This document shows positions 1-7,212 of a stretch of DNA of 20,937 bases, in pieces. The stretch spans positions 1-20,937 of the forward strand of contig DQFX01000016.1 of the NCBI GenBank assembly GCA_003531585.1. The letters run 5' to 3'. Under the pieces are notes generated by a model. The model had not been told where the DNA came from and ran no database searches. It saw only the letters and a list, made by a program, of their open reading frames with translations. A program made the translations under genes and the position numbers. The DNA is from Oscillospiraceae bacterium (lineage in GTDB: Bacteria; Bacillota; Clostridia; Oscillospirales; Ruminococcaceae). The number at the start of each line of letters is the position of its first letter. The stretch's first letter is position 1.

Positions 1-45
1 TGTTATACGCTTTTTCGGTTCATTCTTCTTTTTTGCAGTATCAGC

Positions 46-80
46 AAGCCCGAGCTTCCATAGGATGGTTGCTCGGGCTT
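46..80 (-). terminator. Hairpin downstream of glmS, possible terminator
   Basis: A perfect 10-bp inverted repeat (AAGCCCGAGC / GCTCGGGCTT, arms 46-55 and 71-80) with a 15-base loop lies about 30 bases past the glmS stop codon. Its GC-rich stem and position suit an intrinsic terminator. No U-run follows it in the glmS direction; the T-rich stretch at 27-34 is on the opposite strand. It may therefore act as a 3' end stabiliser or a weak terminator. Nothing else is recognisable in bases 1-45. Confidence 0.45.
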
Positions 81-111
81 GGGTGTTGAGTTATTTTACA
101 GCGCCTATTTT

Positions 112-1938
112 TTATTCAGTTGTGACAGCCTTTGCAAGGTTTCTGGGCTTGTCGGGGTCAATGCCGCGAAGCACCGAAGTATAATATGCAATGAGCTGCA
201 ATGCGCACACCGTCGGCAGCGGTACAAGCATATCGTCCAGGTCTGCGTCTATTTCAAGGGTAAGGTCAACGCTGTTCTCCGCGAATACCGTGCCCTTCCG
301 GCAGACTGCTATTATCATTCCGCCGCGCGCCTTGACTTCCTCCATGTTGCTGATGGTCTTTGCAAGGACGTTCGCCTGGGTCGCTACCGTGATAACGGGA
401 ATTCCAGGCTCAATGAGGGATATCGTTCCGTGCTTCAGTTCACCGGCAGCATATGCCTCGGAATGAATATAGCTTATCTCCTTGAGCTTCAGCGAGCCCT
501 CCAGAGACAGCGCATAGTCGAAGCTTCTGCCGATGAAGAACAGATTATCAGCATTCACAAGCTTGCTTGCGATAAACTGGCACTCGTTCTTGCGGTCGAT
601 AACGCGCTGAATCGCCGCAGGAGCGGACAGAGCCTGCGCGGTCAGCTCCTTCATGCGCTGGAGACCGATCATGCCCCTTGCAAACGCAAACCGGAACGCA
701 AGCAGGTACATTACGGATATCTGCGCGGTATACGCCTTCGTGGAAGCGACTGCAATCTCCGGACCTGCAAGCGTATGGATATACATATCCGCCTGGCGCG
801 CTATCGCGGAGTACTTTACATTTACTACCGCAAGGGTCTTTGCACCGCGCTCCTTCGCGAGTTCAAGCCCCGCCTTCGTGTCAGCGGTTTCGCCGCTCTG
901 GGACACGACTATTACAAGATCTCCCTCTCCGACTATAGGATCCATGTAGCGGAACTCCGACGCGACCTCCACGGTAACGGGAACCCGCGCCAGCTGCTCA
1001 ATTGCGTACCGCGCAATGATTCCGGCGTGCATTGCCGTTCCGCACGCAACTATGAAAACGCGCTTGACATCGCGCAGCATATCATCAGTCAGACCGATAT
1101 TCTCAAAATATGGTACTCCATCGCGGCAGCAGGACTCCATCGTTTTCGCAACGATCCCCGGCTGCTCGTGTATCTCCTTTAGCATGAAATGCGGGTATCC
1201 GCACTTCTGAGCCTGCTCAACGTCCCACTCAGCAATGCTGATCTCCTTCTGCTCGGGAATTCCGTGTACGTCGTAATACTCGATCCCGTCGGTTTTCATG
1301 CATACGATGTCGTTATCGTCCAGCAGAACGTATTTTTTCGTGTATTTCAGGAACGCCGGAATGTCGCTTCCGATGAAATACTCGTTCTCGCCGATACCTA
1401 CTATCAGCGGGGACTCCTTACGGGTCGCATAAACCCTGTCAGGGAAATCACGGAAAATGATCCCCAGCGCATAGCTTCCCTTGAGTTCCTTCAGCGTTTC
1501 AGTGATGGCGCGGAGCGGGTTCCTCTCGGAATAGTAATAGTCCAGCAGGCATGCGACTACCTCGGTATCCGTCTGGGAAGTGAAGGTGTATCCCTTTTCG
1601 GTCAGAAACTCCTTGAGTTCTATGTAGTTCTCGATTATTCCGTTGTGTACGATCGTGACCCTTCCGTTTGTGTGCGGGTGTGAGTTGATGTCGCTCGGCT
1701 CGCCGTGGGTCGCCCACCTGGTGTGGCCTATTCCGCAATGTCCCACCGGACTGCCCTCTATATCAAGCTTGTGCCGCATGTCCGCAAGCTTTCCCTTTGT
1801 CTTGACCGTCTTTATTCCGGTCTTTTCAAAGACTGCTATACCTGCGCTGTCGTATCCGCGGTATTCCAGCTTTTCCAGACCCTGCATCAGCACGTCAGTA
1901 CAGTCGCGCTGACCTACATAACCTACTATTCCGCACAT
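112..1938 (-). CDS. glmS: Glutamine--fructose-6-phosphate aminotransferase (isomerizing)
   Basis: Converts fructose-6-phosphate and glutamine to glucosamine-6-phosphate, the first committed step towards UDP-GlcNAc for peptidoglycan; cytoplasmic. The frame is open further upstream, but the ATG at 1936-1938 is chosen because it gives MCGIVGYVG, where Cys2 becomes the N-terminal nucleophile after Met removal, and because GGAGGAAC lies just upstream. The product is 608 residues, the normal length. The class II glutamine amidotransferase domain covers about residues 1-220 (HTRWATHG, HNGIIENY). Two SIS sugar-isomerase domains follow, with CGTAMHAG, SQSGETADT and AVASTKAYTAQ. The C-terminus PRNLAKAVTTE matches the conserved family tail. 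It is transcribed from its own promoter after a terminator, so it is probably monocistronic. The leader is too short for the glmS ribozyme seen in many Firmicutes. Confidence 0.97.
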   Translation of the reverse strand: MCGIVGYVGQRDCTDVLMQGLEKLEYRGYDSAGIAVFEKTGIKTVKTKGKLADMRHKLDIEGSPVGHCGIGHTRWATHGEPSDINSHPHTNGRVTIVHNGIIENYIELKEFLTEKGYTFTSQTDTEVVACLLDYYYSERNPLRAITETLKELKGSYALGIIFRDFPDRVYATRKESPLIVGIGENEYFIGSDIPAFLKYTKKYVLLDDNDIVCMKTDGIEYYDVHGIPEQKEISIAEWDVEQAQKCGYPHFMLKEIHEQPGIVAKTMESCCRDGVPYFENIGLTDDMLRDVKRVFIVACGTAMHAGIIARYAIEQLARVPVTVEVASEFRYMDPIVGEGDLVIVVSQSGETADTKAGLELAKERGAKTLAVVNVKYSAIARQADMYIHTLAGPEIAVASTKAYTAQISVMYLLAFRFAFARGMIGLQRMKELTAQALSAPAAIQRVIDRKNECQFIASKLVNADNLFFIGRSFDYALSLEGSLKLKEISYIHSEAYAAGELKHGTISLIEPGIPVITVATQANVLAKTISNMEEVKARGGMIIAVCRKGTVFAENSVDLTLEIDADLDDMLVPLPTVCALQLIAYYTSVLRGIDPDKPRNLAKAVTTE

Positions 1939-2014
1939 AAAATAGTTCCTCCGTATGATGTTCTTTATGTAGTCATATTCGGATTTTCCCCTGTTTATGA
2001 CTTCCCCATAGATG

Positions 2015-2043
2015 ATTATAACACAAGCAGCGGAAAAATTCAA
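2015..2043 (-). promoter_or_regulatory. glmS promoter (sigma-A type)
   Basis: Read on the minus strand: TTGAAT (2038-2043), a 17-base spacer, then TATAAT (2015-2020). A start near 2008 would give a leader of about 70 nt. The -35 box falls in the loop of the upstream gene's terminator hairpin. The leader carries a 7-bp inverted repeat, AGTCATA / TATGACT (1971-1977 and 1996-2002), which could be a small stem-loop or an operator. Confidence 0.65.
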
Positions 2044-2061
2044 TACTGATTTTCCGCTGCT
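2026..2061 (-). terminator. Terminator of the GHL10/amidase operon
   Basis: A 12-bp inverted repeat (AGCAGCGGAAAA / TTTTCCGCTGCT, arms 2050-2061 and 2026-2037) starts 15 bases after the stop codon of the amidase gene. In the direction of transcription it is followed by a U-rich but interrupted stretch (TGTGTTATAAT). The same stretch contains the glmS -10 box. Confidence 0.65.
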
Positions 2062-2076
2062 GAAATATTTATCGCG

Positions 2077-5000
2077 TTACTCTACCCTTATTCCACCCGG
2101 GTCGGGCTGAGAGGTCTCAGGCTCCGACGTTTCGGATGTGCTCGATTCGGTTGTCGCCGCGTCTGGCTGCTCCGGCTCTGATGTATCCGGAGCGGACGTG
2201 TCAGGCTCGGAAGTATCAGAGCTGCCAGAATCGTCGGTTCCGCTGGTGTTGTCGTCCGGAACGGGAGTTACCGGCGTTTCCGGCTCGGTGGTATCTCCGG
2301 TACCGGGATTTTCAGGCTCCGGCGGAGTTTCTCCGGTGTTCGCACCGCTGTTGTCGGGAGCCTCGCTGCTTCCGCTGCCGGAGTAGCTCAGTCCGCTGCG
2401 CGCAAAGTACGCCTTTACGCCGTCGGCTATAGACTGCGCAATGCCTGACTGATACGTGGGATCAGCCATCACCATGCATTCGCGCTCGTTTGAAATAAAG
2501 CCCATCTCGACCAGCACCGACGGGAAATCCTGCTGGAGAGTTACCCAGTAGTAGCTGTACTTTTCGCCGCGGCTGCTCCGTGTTCCGTCGCCGTAAACGG
2601 AGTTGTCATAATAGTTCGACAGCTTGTCGTTTATGCTCTTGGCGAGCGGCTGCGAAAACGGTGTGAAATAGTACACCTCAACGCCGTGCGCCGATTCGCT
2701 CAGCGCCGAGTTACAATGCAGAGACAGGAACATGTCCGCACCGTATGCCCGCGCAACCGTCGGTCGTGTGGCGGTCAGGATAAACTCGCTCTCGGTCTTG
2801 AGCCTTACAACTGTCGCGCCCATAGCGGTCAGTTTGGATTCGAGCTGTTTTGCCACTGCAAGGTTCACGGACTGCTCTGTTGCGTTGCCGATGGCTCCGG
2901 GGTCAAGCTTGCTTGCAGTCTTGCCGTAGCCGTGGCCGGGGTCTATCACGATGACCTTTCCGGAAAGCGGCGATGTCGGAACATTGAAAGTCAGCATTAG
3001 GTCGCCGTTATCGTCGTAGTACGCTCCGCAGCCGCTGTAAATTCCCGCCTGCCGCAGCGTAAGAGTCAGACGGAATTTCGGCACGCCGTTCTTCTCAACG
3101 GTATCCCATATTCCGGAGCTGAACAGCGAACAGCTGTCAAATGCCGGCAGCTTGGTAACGCTGGTGACATTATCGAAAACTATCTCGACTTTACCCGGGC
3201 TGTAGTCGCTGACGCCGTAGGGTCCGTCGTCCTCGTCGATAAAGCTCATCGGAGTTGTTACGTTGAACGTGGACTTGTAATCAAGCTGTATCTTTATGTA
3301 GCTTCTGCCGCCGGAATTACCCACCGCCTTAACGTACAGCTTGTTTTCTCCAAGCCCGGTGTCGTAGAATGTCGTAACGTCCGTAGCCTTGTAACGCCTG
3401 CCGGACGTGCTGATAACGTAATCGCCGGACGCGCTCTTATAGTAATCGAGGCTTCCCGCCGGGAGCTGAGAGAGCGTCGGGCAGGGCGCGGAGCCGGTGG
3501 TCTGGCTGTCGAACACCGTGGTGTAATTATTGAGCGTCTTAATGTAAGTCGTGTAATCCGATGTGGTCAGCACCGGCGCCATCGTGCCGACTATCTCGCC
3601 GGTTCCCGCGCTTGACTGGTCGACGAAATCGTCAACTATGACCTCTTTTGGAGGCTCCGGCTCAGCGTCGATGGTGACGCTTCCTCCGGTCATGTACTCC
3701 TCAATTCCGCGGTACACCGCGTAGTAGCTCGTATTTCCGAGGTACTGCTTCTCGCCGATGATTCCCGACGGTACGCGGTAGTATCCCACGAATCTGGCGT
3801 AATCCGAGTTCGCGTCGAGATCTTCGCTCGCGCCGGATTTCTCCTTCAGCGTGACTGTCTTTCCGCCGATAACCGCAGTCACCTTTGCGCCGCTGTAGGC
3901 TACAGCTTCCAGAGTGACCCGGGAGCCGCCCTCTACAACGATATCCTTCGTCTGCTCAATGGATTTGAGCACGTCCACCTGGCGCTCTATAGAATAGTAT
4001 ATTTTCTTGCCCTTGTGCTCGATAACAAAAGTGTTCTTGCCGACTTTAAGCTCCTTCTGGAAGTAGAAGTTGCCGGCTTCATTGAGCTTGACCTTTTCGC
4101 CGTCGAACAGCACATCGAAATTCTCGTCGAAGGTTCCCATGAACTTTACGGTTGAATCGTATGTGACAAAATTCGTGGACGTGGGCGAAGTCATCTGCAA
4201 GGTGTCAAACAGCGTATCGGTATTTATCTGCTCGTCGAAATATTTTAGAAGCGTGGTTGTGGAGCCGAGGAGGTCGCTGCGCAGCCCTGACAGAGAGTTG
4301 AAGCAGCTTCCGCCGATGTCCGGCATATCCTCCATTATGGAGAGCTGCCGCAGGAGCTGGTCCTCGTACCAGCCAGTGTACTGACCTATACGCTCGTTGA
4401 GATGCAGCACATAGAGTTTAGTGTCAGTTTTTTCAGCGAGGTCATACCACCAGGAAACCACTTTTCCGAAGTTCAGCGAGGTATCCGAATCGGTGCCGTA
4501 CGCCTTCACCATGATGAAATCCGCGTAGCCGCTCATAAGGTACGCGCGGGTATCGCAAAAGCCATCATAAAGCGCCTGAACCGTATCCAATGTAGCCGAA
4601 CCCTCCTCGTTTGAGGAACTGTTCGCCCACATATCGGTTATCTGGAGTCCCACCGCCGTGGTGTTGCTGGTACGGCGGATAACCTCGGAAAGAGTGCGTA
4701 TAACAAACTCGTTGGTTTCGTACAGCCAGTTTTCGTAGCCTATTCCGGCGCCGCTTGTCATGTATTCCGCGTACATTTCGGGGGTATCCTTGGTGTAGTA
4801 ATTCACCAGCAGGATTCCCTCGCAGGCGTATTTCATCGCGAACTTGTGAGCCGCCGCAGCGAATCCGGATTTCAGCCCGCCGCCCTGTGCGGTCACATCG
4901 TCGATGAGGGAGTCGACGTCAAGCTGAACATACGCGTTGAACCCGTTCTCATGTGCTGAATCTATAGCCGCGCCGAGCGCTCCCCTGCCGGAATCCATCT

Positions 5001-5352
5001 CGAGGTCGTAGCACTTCACGCCGTCGTGGTCGGTGTTGAAAATCACCGTGTTCATGTCAAACCCGGAAAGCTCCTCGAACAGCGCCGGAAGCTCCTCCGC
5101 AAGGGACGCGTCGGTCTGTTCCCCGGTGTAGAAATCCACCGTAGGAGTCAGCATTACCGCGCGCATTCCGCTTGGAAGGTACACCATGCTCTCGCCGGAA
5201 ACCAGATCAGCCGCGCTCTCTGCAAAGGCGCTGTCGTCGGTCTGTTCCTCAGATACTGCGGCTTCCTCCGTCTGCGGAACTGCGGACGCCGCTCCGGACA
5301 GCACTCCCAGCGCAAGCACCGCGCTCATCATGCATTTAAAGAAACGTTTCAT
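2077..5352 (-). CDS. Secreted GHL10-like / Amidase_3 fusion cell-wall hydrolase
   Basis: Predicted secreted N-acetylmuramoyl-L-alanine amidase of 1091 residues. A signal peptide spans about residues 1-24 with no lipobox cysteine. Residues about 60-375 resemble a GHL10 (DUF187) barrel in order of motifs, compared by eye with the next gene upstream, but the DGLHIDDYFYP catalytic motif is replaced by EGILLVNYYT (178-187), so this part is probably not catalytic. Residues about 385-560 look like beta-rich Ig-like segments; 590-795 are of unknown type. The Amidase_3 domain, about 798-984, keeps the zinc and catalytic residues His807 (DPGHG), Glu826, His879 (LHCN) and Glu949 (VEMGF). The last 107 residues are a Ser/Thr/Pro/Asp/Glu-rich tail without LPXTG or dockerin. 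GAGGAA precedes the ATG. It starts 12 bases after the GHL10 lipoprotein gene, so the two are co-transcribed. The amidase call is firm; the role of the front half is inferred. Confidence 0.88.
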   Translation of the reverse strand: MKRFFKCMMSAVLALGVLSGAASAVPQTEEAAVSEEQTDDSAFAESAADLVSGESMVYLPSGMRAVMLTPTVDFYTGEQTDASLAEELPALFEELSGFDMNTVIFNTDHDGVKCYDLEMDSGRGALGAAIDSAHENGFNAYVQLDVDSLIDDVTAQGGGLKSGFAAAAHKFAMKYACEGILLVNYYTKDTPEMYAEYMTSGAGIGYENWLYETNEFVIRTLSEVIRRTSNTTAVGLQITDMWANSSSNEEGSATLDTVQALYDGFCDTRAYLMSGYADFIMVKAYGTDSDTSLNFGKVVSWWYDLAEKTDTKLYVLHLNERIGQYTGWYEDQLLRQLSIMEDMPDIGGSCFNSLSGLRSDLLGSTTTLLKYFDEQINTDTLFDTLQMTSPTSTNFVTYDSTVKFMGTFDENFDVLFDGEKVKLNEAGNFYFQKELKVGKNTFVIEHKGKKIYYSIERQVDVLKSIEQTKDIVVEGGSRVTLEAVAYSGAKVTAVIGGKTVTLKEKSGASEDLDANSDYARFVGYYRVPSGIIGEKQYLGNTSYYAVYRGIEEYMTGGSVTIDAEPEPPKEVIVDDFVDQSSAGTGEIVGTMAPVLTTSDYTTYIKTLNNYTTVFDSQTTGSAPCPTLSQLPAGSLDYYKSASGDYVISTSGRRYKATDVTTFYDTGLGENKLYVKAVGNSGGRSYIKIQLDYKSTFNVTTPMSFIDEDDGPYGVSDYSPGKVEIVFDNVTSVTKLPAFDSCSLFSSGIWDTVEKNGVPKFRLTLTLRQAGIYSGCGAYYDDNGDLMLTFNVPTSPLSGKVIVIDPGHGYGKTASKLDPGAIGNATEQSVNLAVAKQLESKLTAMGATVVRLKTESEFILTATRPTVARAYGADMFLSLHCNSALSESAHGVEVYYFTPFSQPLAKSINDKLSNYYDNSVYGDGTRSSRGEKYSYYWVTLQQDFPSVLVEMGFISNERECMVMADPTYQSGIAQSIADGVKAYFARSGLSYSGSGSSEAPDNSGANTGETPPEPENPGTGDTTEPETPVTPVPDDNTSGTDDSGSSDTSEPDTSAPDTSEPEQPDAATTESSTSETSEPETSQPDPGGIRVE

Positions 5353-5364
5353 TTTAATTCCTCG

Positions 5365-6939
5365 TTATAAAATATCTCTTAGTGCCGTAATTTCCTTTTT
5401 CACCTGTTTGCTGACCGAGCTTTCCGGCTGGAATACGCTCCGATAGCTGTACAGCGCGATTCCGCCGTAGCTTGCGCACTTCTTTGCCGCCGCCGCCTGC
5501 CTGGAAATTATGTCGCTGTAATTTATCCACTCGTACTTTCCGCTGCCTGCCCAGGTATCCTCGCAGCCTACCTTCGATACTGAAAGCCCGGCTATCAGCG
5601 GTATCCCGCCCTGCTTCGCAAGCGCGTCCCACTCGTCAAGCGTGGACTGATACGGCGCTGCGGAATTTTCAAACCCATAGTAGATCTGCGGTATCATGAT
5701 ATCCGCATAGCCCGGCGTAGTGCACCATTTGCGCACGTCCGCATAGAGCTGATTGTAGTTGTTCTCGATACGCCCCTGCGTGCTTACGCTGAATTTCGCC
5801 GTGGAATTCGCCGAATGGACCGCGCTGTAAAGCTCCTTCACCATGCGGTCGCAGTTCGCAAAGCGGAAATCCGAAAGGCTGGAATACCCGCTTGCCGAAT
5901 ACGCCGCAGAGTCAAACGAAGCGTCGGTCGTGGGATAGAAATAATCGTCGATGTGCAGCCCGTCAACGTCGTAATTCGAGACTATTTCGGCGGCTCCTGC
6001 CGCGATAAGCTCCGTTACCTCGTCGTATGCCGGGTTCAGGTAGTAGGTTCCGTTGACGTTCACTGCGTACTTCCCTGCCATTCCGTCGCCCTTTGCAAAG
6101 GTGTAGACCGGAAAGCTTCCATAGCTGGAAATATCAGAGCAGCCGCACGCACGCAGCGGATTTATCCAGGCGTGGAACGATATCCCGCGCTTGTGAGCCT
6201 CGGAGATCATGACCTCCAGCGGATCGTAGCCGGGATCCTTGCCGAGCGTTCCGGTGACGTACTTCGACCACGGAAACAGCTCAGACCTGTAATAAGCGTC
6301 GCTGTGCGAGCGAACATGAACGTACACCGTGTTTATCCCAAGATCGGCGCAGTTCTCATAGACCGCCGCGATATTACTGCGAAAGCCCTCTTTTGACTGC
6401 CCCTGAAGTAGCGCGGCAAGTTCAATGTAGCTTATCCAGATTCCCTTGACCTCGCTGTAATTCACAGCGGAATAGCTTCTGCTTCCGAATTCGGACGGAG
6501 TATGCTCAACGGCAGCCTGTGTGGTCGTTACTGTCGTTTTCGGCGTGGTCGTTACAGTGCTGTGCGGTGTGGTGTATTCCTTTGCTGCTGACGTACTGGA
6601 TTTCGTAGCTGCCTGCACAGCGGAAGCGGTCGTCTGCGGCTTTGCCGATGTGCTGGAGGTCTGCTGTGTGGTTTCCTCCGGCATTTCCGCTGTATCCGGC
6701 TGATTTTCGGCTGCGCTGGAATCAGGTTCCGCAGACTCCGCTGTTATCTCCGCCGACGATACGTCCGACTGCGGCGCAGACTCCTGAACCGGCTCAGATG
6801 TCACCTCCGGAACCGCCGCAGTGCTCACCGAGTGCTCGGCGAAGTCCGCAATACTGACTCCCTGGGTCCCCTGCGAGGCGCAGCCGGAAAGAGTGACCAC
6901 CGACATCAGAATGCACAGCGCTCTTGTTATTTTGTTCAT
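5365..6939 (-). CDS. GHL10-family glycoside hydrolase lipoprotein (DigH/YddW-like)
   Basis: Putative lipid-anchored extracellular glycosidase of 524 residues. The ATG at 6937-6939 is preferred over one 10 codons upstream because GAGGGAAA precedes it and it gives a lipoprotein signal ending LSGC (Cys20). Residues 21-155 are a Ser/Thr/Pro/Ala-rich spacer that could reach through the wall. The GHL10 (DUF187) barrel covers about 160-520: VKGIWISY at the first strand, GINTVYVHVRSHSDA, HAWINPLR, and the acidic motif DGLHIDDYFYP (326-336). The E. coli relative DigH/YddW cuts denuded glycan strands, meaning peptidoglycan already stripped of peptides by amidases; transfer of that activity to this protein is inference. 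It is the first gene of a two-gene operon with an amidase fusion, behind a near-consensus promoter. Confidence 0.87.
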   Translation of the reverse strand: MNKITRALCILMSVVTLSGCASQGTQGVSIADFAEHSVSTAAVPEVTSEPVQESAPQSDVSSAEITAESAEPDSSAAENQPDTAEMPEETTQQTSSTSAKPQTTASAVQAATKSSTSAAKEYTTPHSTVTTTPKTTVTTTQAAVEHTPSEFGSRSYSAVNYSEVKGIWISYIELAALLQGQSKEGFRSNIAAVYENCADLGINTVYVHVRSHSDAYYRSELFPWSKYVTGTLGKDPGYDPLEVMISEAHKRGISFHAWINPLRACGCSDISSYGSFPVYTFAKGDGMAGKYAVNVNGTYYLNPAYDEVTELIAAGAAEIVSNYDVDGLHIDDYFYPTTDASFDSAAYSASGYSSLSDFRFANCDRMVKELYSAVHSANSTAKFSVSTQGRIENNYNQLYADVRKWCTTPGYADIMIPQIYYGFENSAAPYQSTLDEWDALAKQGGIPLIAGLSVSKVGCEDTWAGSGKYEWINYSDIISRQAAAAKKCASYGGIALYSYRSVFQPESSVSKQVKKEITALRDIL

Positions 6940-7010
6940 ATTTTCCCTCAATACCGCCCGGTTCCCCATTCCGAACCCGGACAGCTTTATATATACTTAT
7001 AGATATTATC

Positions 7011-7039
7011 ATTATAACACCACTCTGCACAATTGTCAA
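7011..7039 (-). promoter_or_regulatory. Promoter of the GHL10-amidase operon
   Basis: Minus strand TTGACA (7034-7039), a 17-base spacer and TATAAT (7011-7016), with TGT just before the -10 box as in extended -10 promoters. This is a consensus sigma-A promoter. The leader is about 65 nt before the lipoprotein ATG. Confidence 0.8.
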
Positions 7040-7082
7040 TAGCCGGAAATAACAGCGGCGGCTGTTTCCGGGAATTTTGCCC

Positions 7083-7129
7083 GAAAAGTGTTATAATATG
7101 TAAAGCTCCGGAGAAAAAGCGCACTTTTC
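7083..7129. repeat. Inverted repeat in the divergent intergenic region
   Basis: GAAAAGTG (7083-7090) and CACTTTTC (7122-7129) form a perfect 8-bp inverted repeat that encloses an extended -10-like TGTTATAAT (7089-7097) and the palindrome CTCCGGAG (7106-7113). It lies upstream of the GH5 promoter and could be an operator or a stem-loop. Nothing else is visible between the two divergent promoters. Confidence 0.35.
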
Positions 7130-7141
7130 AAAGAAATCCGC

Positions 7142-7170
7142 TTGCAATTCTGCGCAGGAAATGCTAGAAT
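7142..7170 (+). promoter_or_regulatory. Promoter of the GH5 gene
   Basis: TTGCAA (7142-7147), a 17-base spacer and TAGAAT (7165-7170), followed by a leader of about 35 nt and a ribosome site AAAGGA before the ATG at 7213. A second candidate is the extended -10 TGTTATAAT at 7089-7097, which lacks a good -35 box. Confidence 0.6.
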
Positions 7171-7212
7171 AAAAGCAATAAGCAAAAGCTACATGGGAAA
7201 GGATACAACAAA

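Noticed and set aside
79..1182. Long plus-strand open frame (367 codons) across glmS
   Set aside because: It is antisense to an unmistakable glmS. The translation is Arg/Leu/His-rich with no domain, as expected for the complement of a GC-rich gene.
1939..2076. glmS ribozyme/riboswitch
   Set aside because: The space and the predicted leader are too short and no ribozyme core was recognised.
2077..2400. Sortase or cellulosome anchoring at the amidase C-terminus
   Set aside because: No LPXTG, hydrophobic tail or dockerin repeat is present.
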